64,000 bases of DNA. Origin: Actinostola sp. cb2023 (taxonomy: Eukaryota; Cnidaria; Anthozoa; Actiniaria; Actinostolidae). Position numbers and translations under genes: made by a program. Each line of letters starts with the position of its first letter. Position 1 is the first letter of the stretch. A model generated the notes under the pieces. The model did not search any database and had not been told where the DNA came from. It was given only the letters and a program-made list of their open reading frames with translations. This document shows, one piece after another, positions 30,601 to 42,155 of this stretch. The DNA is taken from the NCBI GenBank assembly GCA_033675265.1, contig JAUJYZ010000491.1, positions 62,001 to 126,000 of the forward strand, given 5' to 3'.

Positions 30601-31336
30601 GTCTCCCTCGCATAAAAATTTCATCGGAGGAAGTGTTTGGAATTTAGAGATAACACTATAATAAACTACAGCACGCACAAAACGATCTAGCAGAGTCGTA
30701 CCTAAACATTGATGACCTATAAACTGGAGGTGGAGAACTTCAAGTTAAATCGTTAATTCAAGTGGGAATGTTGTGGTAAGAATTCCTCGCTATGAAGAAA
30801 GTAAACAAGAATTGGCAAGCTGCCTGTCATACTTCAAAGAAGAAATTAATTATTTTTGAAGGGCATATTCCGCCGAGGTGAACAGCAACTGAAATTTCCC
30901 GCTTACGATGTCATATAGATCGCATTCAGGTATTGAACTGGCACTGTTAATTCGATGGAGGACGCCTCTAGTATCTGATCTTTTATTATATTTTTGAGCG
31001 GGCAAATTACCAAGTGTTTTATACACATGCATGTTCCTTCGCCATCGCCAGAGTCTGAAAATTTAAACTTTTTCCGAAGCCAGTCGGAAGAACGGCAAGC
31101 AAATCTCCTCCACGCATTAGCCATTAGTTGTGTAATCGAGGACATCTGTTCAGGACGCAAAATGCGGTTAAATCCTAGCTCCGAAAGAGAATTCAACGCT
31201 CAAATTTATTTCTTCATGAACATGATGAACACTCGATGAAATGTATCACCTGATGGGTTGTCAATCAACAGTACCACGCCGCGCCAATCAGAAACCCCGT
31301 TCGATCACAAACGGCGTTTTTCAAAATCACAGGGTT

Positions 31337-31467
31337 TGCCTGCAAGCGTTTCCTTCTCGCCCTTCCCCCTCCCCCTCCTTCCCCTTTTTGCTCTCTCCCC
31401 AACTTTCGCGCGGCTATAAAACGAAAACTCTTCCGTGCGGCCTAAAAAACGCTTGCTACGCAGGCTA
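31337..31467. repeat. MITE with GCCTGC.AGCG ends
   Basis: GCCTGCAAGCGTTTCC at the left and CGCTTGCTACGCAGGC at the right are imperfect inverted ends around a C/T-rich centre with a TATAAAA-like string. Similar CCTGCGTTGCTTGG tips occur near 14,908. Confidence 0.5.
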
Positions 31468-31530
31468 GATGCAAACTTTCTGGAAACAATGGCGAGATGA
31501 ATATTTAACTAGTCTTGGGGCGCGTTCACA

Positions 31531-31600
31531 CTGAGATCGGATCGATCTGAGATCGATCTGAGATTGATCTGAGATCGATCTGAGATCGATCTCAGTCCAC
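31531..31600. repeat. GAGATCGATCT tandem repeat
   Basis: GATCGATCTGA is iterated about five times and flanked by GCGTTCACACTGxxA on both sides (31,515 and 31,610). Many GATC sites are packed in 70 bp. Confidence 0.7.
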
Positions 31601-31644
31601 TTTGGATTTGCGTTCACACTGGATACTTGAAAAGTTGTTATTTT

Positions 31645-31710
31645 TGGGAGAATAGGTAAGACGTTGGACTACGACGCAGAAGTCTCGGGTTCGAATCCCA
31701 TATCAAAAGT
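31645..31710 (+). repeat. tRNA-like stretch (SINE head or tRNA pseudogene)
   Basis: GGTAAGACGTTGGACTACGACGCAGAAGTCTCGGGTTCGAATCCC contains a near-perfect pol III B box (GGTTCGAATCC) and a central CTACGAC like an ACG anticodon loop. The acceptor and D arms do not pair well and T-runs follow, so this is not a functional tRNA. Confidence 0.5.
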
Positions 31711-32546
31711 AGTATGAAAAATTCTTTTTTTTTTTCTTTCTTTCTTCTGTTTCTCTGAGCTAGGCTCTATGGTGAAAATTTTCAATGTCAGTAGAACGAT
31801 TTCGTATTAACTCGTTTTTATATGGTCATGATTCTGCTTATATGTAAATTAGTTGTGAACATGAAAACCGCGTAATTCATGAGCAGTACGCTTGAGTGAT
31901 TCACGTGATTATTCGTGATTTTCTACTACCACAACATTGCTGGATCATTAGAATCAAACGCCTTCGCTTTTGAAAATGACCAGGCTTAGATGGCGTTGTC
32001 TAGTGCAGTCTACATAGCTTTGGTTTATGCAGGCCGTTTATGGCGTCAACAGAAAAACGTGTGACTTGTCTTGCAAAAAGGACCGATTAAGCGCTCGCCC
32101 AAAATGTCGCAAGTCCTGCACGTGGGGACGTTACTGTTGGGTGAACGCTCAAAATAAGGCCATACCGCGCCCTCCCCCAGCTTATAAGTCTTTCCGGTTA
32201 TAGGGCCATATACTTTCAAACAACAACAATTGCCATTTATAAGCCCACCCATAAACCATTACGAACTTGTATAAGCCCAGGGCTTATAAGCGGCAGTTTA
32301 CGGTGATATATTGAGAAATGAGTCCCCGCAGGAAATACAAATAATTATTTGGATTATTTCAAGTTTGCTCAAAAAGCGCGATTATCTCGTTTATTTGTCG
32401 TAATTTGAACATCCAACCTAAATATGAGGCCCCGTCTACACGGTACCGGACGAATTTGTAACCGTTCAAAAAGTTGTACGTTTACACATACAAATCGTCA
32501 AAAACCGGTTTCAAACCTTCAGAGTATTGAGCGGAAACAACGTAAC

Positions 32547-32700
32547 ATGTCGAGTGATAGTGAACATTTCGATCGTGTAGGCTTTTATAGCGCCATTCAG
32601 TTCGAGTTAGCCTCCAAGTTTCCTAATGTCAGTAAGCTGAAGTCAGTTCACGAAGTCTCACTTGATCAGTTCATCAAGCGACGAGATGTTTTCTCTTCGC
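32547..32700 (+). pseudogene. RecQ-like helicase N-terminal fragment
   Basis: SDSEHFDRVGFYSAIQFELA, then LKSVHEVSLDQFIKRRDVF, reads like the Q-motif region just before the Walker A of RecQ-type helicases (L...Q..(A/F)I..(R/G)(R/K)DVF). The open frame stops before the expected GFGKS motif. It lies in repeat DNA and looks like a captured exon piece. Confidence 0.4.
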
Positions 32701-33031
32701 AGAACGCCGCCAGCAAGCACAGCTGAAAGTCTCTCAGGTCTAGTTCAAACACTGCGTTAAGCTCTACTGAATCATGATCGTTTTCCCCCCCAATAAACAG
32801 AACACGTTCTCTGGCGTTTCGAACGAGTTTCCCCCATGTTTGCTTTGATTCATTCGCTGCACCATGTGAAACGTGACACATGCAAATTTTAAAATAGTCC
32901 TGGCAATAAAACCGGTTTGACAGGAAGTGAACTCTAAAGCGAGGCTGCCCGTTGGAGATGTCTCGAGTGGCCAGAGGTTTGTGAACTTTCTCAACGATAT
33001 ACATTTAGCACAAAAAATTACTCTCTAAATC

Positions 33032-33400
33032 GTGAAACTTCTCAAAACCTCTGGCACCCAGGGTAGAACGCCAGTGGCTGAAGGGAAAATCGTCCTTATT
33101 CACGACGATACACCGCGTAATCGATGGAAGTTGGGAGTGACTACGGAGCTTCAGCAAGGAAGGGACGGGCTAGTACGCTGTATCTCACTACAAACGAGCA
33201 ACGGAAAAGAAATATCAAGGCCAGTTGAAAAACTTTACCCTCTTGAAGTGTCGGAGCGGGGAAAGGAAGAAAAAGACGTGAAGAAAGAAGACAACTCCCA
33301 TGATGACGGCCAACTCGTGAGGGACAAACCTCCAACACGAGCCGCAGCTCAACAGGAGGCCCGGAAGATTAAAGAACTATGTGAACATAACAATGTCTAA
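33032..33400 (+). pseudogene. BEL/Pao integrase C-terminal domain
   Basis: VAEGKIVLIHDDTPRNRWKL, GRDGLVRCISLQTSNG and RPVEKLYPLEV form the beta-barrel-like C-terminal domain typical of Pao integrases, followed by an acidic/basic tail. It ends 29 bp before the 3' LTR. The upstream part of the domain is cut off by the composite insertion. Confidence 0.85.
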
Positions 33401-33428
33401 GGACATTATATTTGCTGGCCCGGGAGGG

Positions 33429-33547
33429 TGTCTTAAATATCGATAATAACCTTTAATTACGTGCGTCATAATCAATCAGTCTGTAATTAGCTCGGCTCTC
33501 ACGGCAATAAAATGAAGCATGATGTGATCCTGTGTTGATTATTCACA
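33429..33547 (+). repeat. BEL/Pao 3' LTR
   Basis: Matches 26927-27045 base for base as far as I can see, which implies recent arrival despite the broken coding region. Confidence 0.8.
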
Positions 33548-33800
33548 AAAAAAAGCTGGGGCCGAAATAAAAAGCCGCTAGTTGAGTATTAAAGGGAGAT
33601 GGTTGATTGTCTCAAATTTTCAAATCTATGTACATGTACTAGAAAATCTACGCTAACTGAACGTCAACTGATCCTAAGTACCGTATTAACCGGCGTATAA
33701 GCCGCAACACAAATTTTGGAAAATGTTTTTTTGTTAAGGTGGCTCCCGCATAATGAATGACCGGTTGCTAGAAAAAAAACAAAACGTTTGGTCACGTCTA

Positions 33801-33868
33801 GTCTCCCTCGCAACCGTGTTTAGTGAACGTTGCGTGACAACACTGAAACGGCTGCGAGGGAGACTAGA
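33801..33868. mobile_element. Short GTCTCCCTCGC MITE
   Basis: GTCTCCCTCGC...GCGAGGGAGAC ends enclose about 68 bp, with TCACGTCTA directly repeated on both sides (33792-33800, 33869-33877). The same tip occurs at 30,600 (GTCTCCCTCGC) and, diverged, at 15,611. Confidence 0.65.
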
Positions 33869-33899
33869 TCACGTCTAGATGAATAAATAAAAATAATAA

Positions 33900-35494
33900 C
33901 TAGGCTACCTAACAGCAGTGAATGCTGACGGTGAATGCAATGTTTATAGTAGTTGTGGATAAGAGTTGGTGCCGGAGAGCTTAGAGTGATTCCAATAAAC
34001 CTGAGCACTACTAATTAGCTGTCAGTGTATATTAGATGCAAAGTAACAAAAGACAACAAAAGAGTGAGTGTCTAATAGTGTGTATTAGTGTAGTTAGTAA
34101 TGCCCAGGTTTATTGGAATCACTCTACTGTAGTTATGAAATGTTTTGTTTTATGTAAGTGACAAGTATGCAAATTATTAGGCGAGTCTACCGTTTCTTTG
34201 TTTTGAATAGTATTTGTCTATTTGAAAAAGTGGATAGCTTATGAATAACTAATGTATTACTTATAATTGAGATTTCAATGCGAATATTCACACTTGAAAC
34301 TGACACACGGTCAGCCGGCACTAATCAGCTCAATTAATACGGTGATCTTCAACTACACAATTCCCACGAAAAGCACAAGATACGGTATCTGATGGGCTTA
34401 CGAGTCAGGATATACCGCGGGCTAAAGAAACATACACATGTACAAATTAATTAGGGACACATATTTTGGGCACGACATTTACGATCAGAAACGTGAAAAC
34501 AACTCACTTCAGGCTATAGCGTATGTAGGAGTAGGCGCGAAAAGCATGATGGTTCTTGAGAATTGCATGATGGTTCTTGAGAATTGCATGATGGTTCTTG
34601 AGAATTGCATGATGGTTATTGGAAACTGCATGCCGGGTAAAAATCGAGATTTTTTCTGCCTACGTGAATGAATTAGAATTGCTTCCTTGCTCGCTCGCTT
34701 CAGGCTCGCTTGCTGCGTCAGCAATGAAGCAAAATTTACAAACAACAAACGTAAGACTAAAATAAACATTATACTAAATATTTCTACCAACTTTGCTAGC
34801 GTTAACCCGCTTTAATGGCAATTTTCGATTATTTAATTACCCACTAGGCTACCTAACAGCAGTGAATGCTGACGGTGAATGCAATGTTTATAGTAGTTGT
34901 GGATAAGAGTTGGTGCCGGAGAGCTTAGACTACTGTAGTTATGAAATGTTTTGTTTTATGCCAAGTGACAAGTATGCAAATTATTAGGCGAGTCTACCTT
35001 TCTTTGTTTAACTGGATAGCTTATGAATAACTAATGTATTACTTATAATTGAGATTTCAATGCGAATATTCACACTTGAAACTGACACACGGTCAGCCGG
35101 CACTAATCAGCTCAATTATTACGGTGATCTTCTGAACTACACAATTCCCACGAAAAGCACAAGATACGGTATCTGATGGGCTTACGAGTCAGGATATACC
35201 GGCTAAAGAAACATACACATGTACAAATTAATTAGGGACACAGATTTTGGGAACGACATTTACCGATCAGAAACGCGAAAGCTTGAAAACAACTCGCTTC
35301 AGGCTATAGCGTATGTGGGAGTTGGCGCGAAAAGCATGATGGTTCTTGAGAATTGCATGATGGTTCTTGAGAATTGCATGATGGTTCTTGGAAACTGCAT
35401 GCCGGGTAAAAATCGAGATTTTTTCTGCCTATGTGAATGAATTAGAATTGCTTCCTTGCTCACTCGCTTCAGGCTCGCTCGCTGCGTCAGCAAT
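33900..35494. repeat. Large tandem duplication, two copies
   Basis: CTAGGCTACCTAACAGCAGTG... begins at 33,900 and again at 34,844. The copies run together to GCTGCGTCAGCAAT (about 34,728 and 35,494). Copy 2 lacks about 190 bp of copy 1, including one AATCACTCTACTGTAG region. Confidence 0.8.
34546..34625 (+). repeat. 21 bp minisatellite
   Basis: GCATGATGGTTCTTGAGAATT is repeated three times plus a variant ending (GGTTATTGGAAACT) in the first large copy. The second large copy (35,334-35,400) has one unit fewer. Confidence 0.75.
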
Positions 35495-35499
35495 AAAAA

Positions 35500-37150
35500 A
35501 TTAAACAGCAATGATAGACTAAGGATAGCAGCGCTTAGAGCATCTTTCAATATCAGGAAGAATTCAAATGTTGAAAATATAAAAGTGAATATAAACACGG
35601 AAACTGTGTTGTATTGCTTAAATACAATATTATTACTTACTGGGTAAAACGACTCGATGAAACTCAATGCAGACAATCATGAGGAAGCAATCGGTTGAGC
35701 ACGTACGCCGCTCTTGGCTCGCTCTCGGTATTACGAAGTGATAGGGCGATTTCTTTACTCGGGTGGTGATTGGTCCCGAAATTTATCTATCTTCGAGATT
35801 TCTCTACTTGGGTGGTGATTGGTTCCGAAGTTTATCTATTGTTACTTACTTATTTACTTTCGGAAAACTCAGACGATGGCAATTAGCCATTACCAAAACG
35901 AGCAGGGGACTGGAACCAAGTCCGTAAAACTATTCAATAAGAAACTAGCAAAAGTGGGCATCATTTTCTGAGAGAGCATATCAAACTTAGCTAGTCTGGA
36001 AAGTTTGGTGAACTTTGGCTTAATATTGACGATGCTATAAGGCAGTAGCAACAAGAAATTGTGGAAATAAGTCAGGTACTAAAAACGCACATGGATAATT
36101 TTTGTTGTACAATTCACTATCACTTTTCACTTTGGTAAAATAAAATTATGGTACTTTAGCTTTGAACTGGAACCGTTAGCCGTTTGAAGTCGCACGGCTC
36201 TAGTATTCTGCTAGTCGTTTCTTTCGTAGGTTATCCTAACATTTACCCGCCAAGACATGGAAATGCCACTTGCGAATTAAATATACTCACATAGCATAGG
36301 TTTCGAAACCTTACCGGCCTTTACCATAAATGTACAGAGATGTACAAATGCTTGACACATTTACCTCGTAACAAGACGCCTTCGCGGCGAACGACGGCGT
36401 TCGTCTTGTTATGGCGACGACGAAGACAAAGGTAACTTGTGTAATGAAAATAATACTCTTGTCGCTTTATGTAGAAATGACCACAGGCAAAGAGAATTTC
36501 GCTTCATGAATTTGTAGGCCTGGATAAGAAGTACGGATGTTGATTGTTGTGATACATGGCGCGCGAATTCAAAACATCCTTCGCACGCGTAGTGCGAATG
36601 AAAATCGTATAGATAACTACCGAATACGAAAGATATTGACACGTCCGTTTATTATAACTGTTTTAGACGTAAATTTACAATTTCTTCATTGACTTTGCTG
36701 TTGAAATGTGACTTTATTAAGAATATTATTTTACCCCGTTCAGCCTAGCGTTCAGCCTAGCGTTCAGCCATGTTCAACCATTGTCCGACAAACTCATTAT
36801 TATTCAAAAAATTGTGGGCGGAGCAATGTCCTTTTATAGTGCGCCCTCTTGTTTAACGCCCGCCGCTACGGAGTTGAATGATTTTAAACAATAGAACGAT
36901 TTCACGTAACCAATGTTTAACATGCAAATGACTTGGTGAGTAAAATAACACGCTAATGAGGTGTACGCGTGGCTACACGCTTCCGTGAATCAGCTAAATT
37001 TCTCAAATTGAAATATAATTTTAAATACAAACATTCGTGGGCACATAGAAAAACGTATTAATCGGCTCACATGTCTCAACAATCGAAAGATAATAATTAA
37101 ACAATTCAGCTGAAGGAATTTAAATTAATGACTCTGAGATTCAAGCTGCA
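35500..37150. other. C2CD5 intron 3, no gene seen
   Basis: A/T-rich intron. Small features only: a GTTCAGCCTAGC repeat (36,737-36,770) and a CGCCTTCGCGGCGAACGACGGCG palindromic patch (36,371-36,395). Predicted short frames here lack any coding character. Confidence 0.5.
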
Positions 37151-37154
37151 GACT

Positions 37155-37376
37155 TTACGCAACCTTTTTCTGGCTGTTCTTAATTTGACTGTCCGCGTTG
37201 ACCAGCAGACTGTTTACTCTTTCGAGTGTGTCCATAGCCTTGTTGCACATCTCTTTATGTGCTTCTTGCATTTCTCGTGCAACTTCCCTGTCACTTTTTC
37301 TCTTCTTTTTGCTTGGCTTGATCTCGGCTCTTTCGCTGTCGCTATCCGAGGAGGACGCTGCAAATTCTTTACTCAA
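37155..37376 (-). CDS. Charged exon-like fragment, perhaps a Myb/SANT-type C-terminus
   Basis: SKEFAASSSDSDSERAEIKP, then KKKRKSDREVAREMQEAHKE and MDTLERVNSLL, ends at a stop at 37155. A Ser/Asp acidic stretch, a basic patch and a helical end resemble the tail of transposon-associated Myb-like proteins. It has no ATG at its start, so it would be a last exon. Weak support. Confidence 0.3.
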   Translation of the reverse strand: MSKEFAASSSDSDSERAEIKPSKKKRKSDREVAREMQEAHKEMCNKAMDTLERVNSLLVNADSQIKNSQKKVA

Positions 37377-37540
37377 TTTGCATGTTAAACATTGGTTACG
37401 TGAAATCGTTCTAATGAGTGAGTTCGCTTGTAAAACTTTACTTCAAACAACTTCTAGCGGGTTATTTCTAGCAAGAAACACATGAAATACTGTCTATAAT
37501 TCTAAGACACAGCATGAGAAGGTTATTTTAATAACCTTAA

Positions 37541-38006
37541 AAGTAGCGTTCCGTGTAAGAACGATAGCATGAACGGCATAGGAATGTAAAAGGTGTTAAT
37601 TTTCCATTCTTCTTTCTTGCAATTTCATTGGTTCATACTCATAAATTCAATAGAAACCCAACCAAGGAATACATTTCCATTAGATAACTTTTGAGAATTT
37701 AATTCACTTTCAATCAAACTAACTTTGGTTTGATTTTAAAGAAAATTGTGTGTGAGGAAAGTTCTCAAATTTGTGATTCAAATATCCATTGTCTTCCCGC
37801 CTTCCTATTGGCTGCATAGCGTTCTCCTTCAGTTTTCACATTAAAAATGGGCAACTGCACACAGTTTCCTCTATTTTCTCCTTGTAACTTTGATAGTTGG
37901 TATCTGAGACAGCATGTTACACATATTCAAGCAAAATCGTGTGTGAGGCGAGCTCAATGCCGCAGTCTATTGTCTTTTGCTATCGTTCTTACGCGGAACG
38001 CTACTT
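37541..38006. mobile_element. 466 bp MITE with 29 bp inverted ends
   Basis: AAGTAGCGTTCCGTGTAAGA...TAGCA (37541-37569) pairs with TGCTATCGTTCTTACGCGGA...TACTT (37978-38006). There is no ORF inside. Confidence 0.75.
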
Positions 38007-38207
38007 AAAAGTCTTTGCCTAACGCCAAATTAAGTTTTCATTACGATTATAATGCGTTCATCTAAGCCGTTAACACCCGCCGTTATGGACTTGAATCATA
38101 ATAAACAATGAGTGAGTTCATGTTCTGACGTGATCTTTCTTTTGTCATGGATCTCCTCGTGGCCAGAAGTTCGTTAGCAGCGGCCTATTTTTCATTTTTA
38201 GAGTGTT

Positions 38208-38950
38208 TTATAGCCATTATCCGCAACATAAGCTTGACTGCAGGTGTGGTAGAGACCTTTCTCCTGGAAGAAATCAGGGGCGAGAAGCGATTTCACGAAG
38301 ACACATCAGCTGTGCGTTGAGGAATTCAAAATGGCGGACTCAACTGTGAAATCTTCTCTCTGGTTGTTCTGTGGTGGATTCCAGGACCTACAAAGGCATT
38401 TTTGGCGACTTTGGACTTGTAAAGAATGCAACTGGTGCAATATTTTGCTTGTAGGACCGAGTGGCTCGACACTCTAAAAACTCTAGAAAAACGGAAAGGA
38501 TGGGGCCCTCGCTGTCAAAAATTCCCGTATGTTCCCAGCATGCTTTTCGGGCGTACAGAAGGAAAACACGTGTTTGCGAAATTGGTTGTAAGGAAATGGC
38601 TATTGTTCGGCGAGTTAAGGAAAAGACGGGGGAAAATTCACGATTGTATCAAGAAGAGAGATGGAAGTTTGCTGGGAAAGTAGCGTTTTGTTTCACAATG
38701 ATGTATTTTGGAAGAAAATCCAAGTCAAATGTCGGTCATAATTGCATCAAAACCTCGCATTTTTGATTTCTATGAAAAACAAATTGAACAATTGGCCAGA
38801 AATCGGGCCTGTAAGGCCTAGTTCATACGTCGTGCCGTAATCATGAGCCGTTCTCATTTCAAACAATAGATAATGAGACGGCTTCTTTTGAAGTAATTAA
38901 GAACAGCTCTTGGAAAGTACGGCGTTTGAACTAGGCCTAAATCAGTTTAC
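38208..38950. mobile_element. Second, inverted copy of the TTAA MITE
   Basis: AAGCTTGACTGCAGGTGTGGTAGAGACC..., FACRTEWLDTL-encoding and GCATTTTTGATTTCTATG segments follow the complement of 16,352-17,365 in order. The copy is interrupted by a TAA-flanked Harbinger MITE (38815-38937). Confidence 0.65.
38815..38937. mobile_element. PIF/Harbinger-type MITE, TAA duplication
   Basis: GGCCTAGTTCA...TTGAACTAGGCC ends with TAA on both sides (38812-38814, 38938-38940). Comparison with the uninterrupted copy near 16,500-16,515 shows an intact site at the same place. A truncated relative lies at 57,461-57,570. Confidence 0.8.
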
Positions 38951-38974
38951 TTGAGATTAAAATTTGAAGAGTTA

Positions 38975-39210
38975 AGGCCCGTGCAAACAGTGCCGACATG
39001 TTGGCACAACATCGTTGGACCCAACATGTTGGCGCCGTTTGCACACTCTGTTGGGCAATGTTGCGTGCTGTGCCAACACGTGCCAACATGTTGGGTGAAG
39101 TTTGAATCCAATCAAACTTTTGACCCAACATCGGCCAACATTTCTATTGCTCTTGTAATCGATGAAGCATGTCACAACATGTTGGCACCGTTTGCACGCT
39201 TTGCACAACA
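38975..39210. repeat. GTGCAAACAGTGCCAACATGTTGG repeat
   Basis: CCAACATGTTGG palindromes recur many times with GTTTGCAC (39,000-39,200). The same motif set appears at 49,110-49,210. It is a low-copy, palindromic MITE family without coding. Confidence 0.6.
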
Positions 39211-39382
39211 TTGTTGGGCTCGCGCGTGCGCACTGAATTGTTCATTCGATGGTATCCATGGAGATTTGGTCTTGTTTCGTGCCAGGTCAATATTTGAATA
39301 ACAATAGGTGCCTCGATGTATCATGTCTAACAATAGTTCCTATTGTTATGCAGTAGTTTCTATTGTTATACAATAGTTCCTA

Positions 39383-39919
39383 TTGTTATCAAATATTGCT
39401 ATCTTGTGCTTTTGCTGTTTTCCGAAACTACTACAGTGTTTTTACGTCCGTCTTTTTATCTCTTCGATATGGAGCCGGGCGAGGAAATGTAGCCCTGACT
39501 CTGTTGATACAGAAAACAACAAAGTGAACCTCGACGATGACAGCCCTTTCTCGCGACTGTCAAGTGAAACGCCAAAACCTGGTAGAGGCCCACCGTCGAA
39601 AATCTGCTCCTCTGATTCCAATACTAGAAAGGAACTACTTTCAACGTGTATCCAAGTTCTGAAAGAGCCAATGCCTCAGCCCCAATCGCAAAGCTCTCCG
39701 TTCTCTCTATACGTTGCCAAGAAGTTGTCACATTTGGACAGGAGGTACAGGATGATTGTGGAGAAAAGGATCAGTGATATCCTTTTTGAAATTGAAATGA
39801 ATGCCGAACATTCCTCGTTTCAACAGAGTAATTGGCAGATAAGTGAGTCACCTGTTGCATCATCAGGATCTTACATGAACATGATACAGGGCAGTCAGAC
39901 CCAGCACAGACGAGTTTGA
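39383..39919 (+). CDS. BESS-like DNA-binding accessory protein of a Harbinger element
   Basis: The C-terminal block SPFSLYVAKKLSHLDRRYRM followed by IVEKRISDILFE resembles a BESS motif, found at the end of transposon-associated MADF/Myb proteins that partner PIF/Harbinger transposases. Upstream is Ser/Pro-rich linker sequence. The N-terminal 30 residues (before GARKCSPD) look non-coding, so an acceptor near 39,475 and an upstream DNA-binding exon are likely. It faces the transposase gene at 40796-42155. Confidence 0.55.
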   Translation: MLSNIAILCFCCFPKLLQCFYVRLFISSIWSRARKCSPDSVDTENNKVNLDDDSPFSRLSSETPKPGRGPPSKICSSDSNTRKELLSTCIQVLKEPMPQPQSQSSPFSLYVAKKLSHLDRRYRMIVEKRISDILFEIEMNAEHSSFQQSNWQISESPVASSGSYMNMIQGSQTQHRRV

Positions 39920-40795
39920 TAAAATGTGCCAAAATATTTTTATTATCATTGTTTATTATCAATTACCATTTGGTACATAATTTATTATTGATTTTAAAAC
40001 ATTTGTGTTGACTATTTTCTTAAAAATATCAATATATTATATTGTTCTCAGAAACAATATGAAAAACATTGTCTACAATTTATTGTTCATTAATAAAAAA
40101 CATTTGTCGTTGTGAACACACTGAAAGATAGTTGATTATTAATAAGAATATATATTTTTCATTTAGGTTTTTAATAAGATAAACCTAAATAAAATTTATT
40201 GTTGAAGTTTCTATAAAATAATAGTACTACAAGTGAAATGTCCTATACTTTGTCATATCAAAGTTTCCCAGATATTATATGAATGAAATATTTTATTGTC
40301 AGTTTACTAACTTTGTAAATAAAATATATTTCAATATGACTGATCAGTTTATTATTGTCATGCCTGTTTTGAAGTGCTAAATGGGGGAGTTCAAAAGGAG
40401 GAAAAACACTTATTCCAATTGCCCTATACCATTATGACGTAACGGCTTATTTATGAGGGGGACAGAATCGTGAAGAACAATAGAAATTTGAACTAAATCT
40501 GCTCTGCTGAGGTTCGCTAGATTTCAAATTGGCTAGTTTTCCAGATATTATGTTCATCAATGCTTTTCCCACAATATTTACTGTGTTTGGTGACTTTTAT
40601 CGCTTTCAGACCGTCTGTAAAATACATTTATTTGGGTAATCCTTTGTGTTGTTGCTGTTTTGTCCCCCTCTAGCGACCATGATCCTTAGCGTTTAAACAA
40701 TAGATTGTTTTGATTGTTTTGATGTGACATCATAGTGGTATAGGGCAATCAGTGAGGATAGTTTGAATACATATTGTCGGACCTCTAAATTGTTA

Positions 40796-42155
40796 TTAAC
40801 ACAAACTCCACTGCCAGTCAACAGCACCTTCGTTGAAAAAGTACTCTCTAAAGGTCTCCCTCACTAACTTGGCATCATTTGATGCATTGTGGCCAGTGGG
40901 TGGAATTTCAAGTGGTCGGAATGATTCTGCCTTTGAATCTTTGCGCCAAATCCCTTGAATGACAGCACCATTTATGTCTTCAGAATCAAGCATTCCTGTG
41001 GGGCAGTAAGTACATGTATTTCTCGATGAGCTCCTTCGTAAATAGCTGTGAAGAACAAAGGCTGACATAACAAGAGATTATGTTGTGTTTGGTTGGATTA
41101 GAAGAATGGACCTACAGTAAAGACACGCCATCTATTTGCAATGATGCTAAATAGATTCTCTCACAGTCTTCTTGCTCGACTATGTGTGTAATTATAGATC
41201 CTCTTGTCATCGGTCAGACCATGCTGTGGATAGGGCTTCATCATATGCTTTTTCAATGCAAAGGCATCATCACCAACAAACACATGCGGGACTTCAGTCA
41301 CCCCCAAGGGTAGGCATTTAGGAGGTGGAAGCGATACATGTATGTCACCTTTGTCAATTGCTTGAGATAGGCCACATTTGTTCCACACCCCACCATCAGA
41401 CACTGCCATTAGTTCCAATATCGGCATATATGCACTCATAATCCGGCCCAGCCACAGCCATTAGGACAATCGAGTTTGTGTTCTTATAATTGTAATAATG
41501 GGAACCTGCATTCGGGGGTGACTGCATAACAATATACATTGTACTTTCCATCTATAGCCCCAAGGCAATTTGGATAATTCCACTTCTCTTCAAATCTCGC
41601 TGCTATGTCAAGCCATTCTTCTCTGGTTTCTGGAACTTTAAGATACTCTGGTCCAAGGTGGTCATAAATGGCTTTACAAACTTGCTTGACGATGTAAGAT
41701 ATAGCAGATACTGATATGCGAAACTGGAAGCACATCGATCGGTAGGTTTCACCGGTAGCCATAAATCGTATAGTCAATGTCAGTCTCTCTGCTGCTGCAA
41801 TGACTTTATGTCCACCCCATGTAACTTGACGGGGAGTAATAAAAGGTTCAATGACGTTCAGAATAGTCTTAAAATCCTCATAACACATACGCATCATGTC
41901 TCGATAAGCTGCAGTATCTTTAGCTCTCAACTCCCTCACGATGTTGTTGAAGTATCCCTTCTCGTTTCTTCTCTTGATCCAAGTTCTCGTCTTTCCTCTG
42001 CTGATACACGTTTGCTTTTCTCTGTCATCAAGTTCATCCAGCAGAATAGCAACTGTAATGCACTTTCGTGTTTTCCATCGTTTCCACTCGTCCGGCTCCA
42101 TTCTTATCGCAAAGCAATAAAATGTCGGAAGTAAACAACATTCTAATAGTTTCAC
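40796..42155 (-). pseudogene. PIF/Harbinger transposase (DDE_Tnp_4 type)
   Basis: From 42155: a helix-turn-helix-like region (MRMCYEDFKTILNVIEPFIT, RLTLTIRFMATGETYRSM), then NYPNCLGAIDGKY with the first catalytic Asp. QSPPNAGSHYYNYKNTNSIV lies in a shifted frame, then SDGGVW, HVFVGDDAFALKKHM (second Asp) and IYNYTHSRARRL. An in-frame TGA follows RRL at 41,161, where the family has Val/Ile-Glu-Asn. A donor-like GTAGGT near 41,120 and a last exon (40796-41068, VRETFREYFFNEGAVDWQW) complete it. Two frameshifts and one nonsense codon make it dead. Confidence 0.85.

Larger units (their letters stand above)
30601..33031. other. Composite insertion inside the BEL/Pao element
   Basis: Non-BEL DNA separates the integrase core (to 30,600) from the integrase C-terminus (from 33,032). 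It holds a palindromic MITE (31337-31467), a GATC repeat (31531-31600), a tRNA-like stretch (31645-31710) and a helicase-like fragment (32547-32700). The outer boundaries and target duplication could not be fixed by eye. Confidence 0.55.
26927..33547 (+). mobile_element. BEL/Pao LTR retrotransposon, broken by insertions
   Basis: Identical-looking 119 bp LTRs (TGTCTTAAATATCG...TTATTCACA) bound the unit. A primer-binding-like TGGTGCCAAAACCCGGG follows the 5' LTR, and a purine-rich CCCGGGAGGG precedes the 3' LTR. Pao-type RT, RNase H, integrase and integrase C-terminal pieces lie in order. Two insertions (27961-29469 and about 30601-33031) and a deletion around 30,207-30,252 inactivate it. No gag is seen. 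Confidence 0.85.

Noticed and set aside
31645..31710. Functional tRNA-Arg gene
   Set aside because: The B box is good, but the acceptor and D arms do not pair and no clean mature end is seen.
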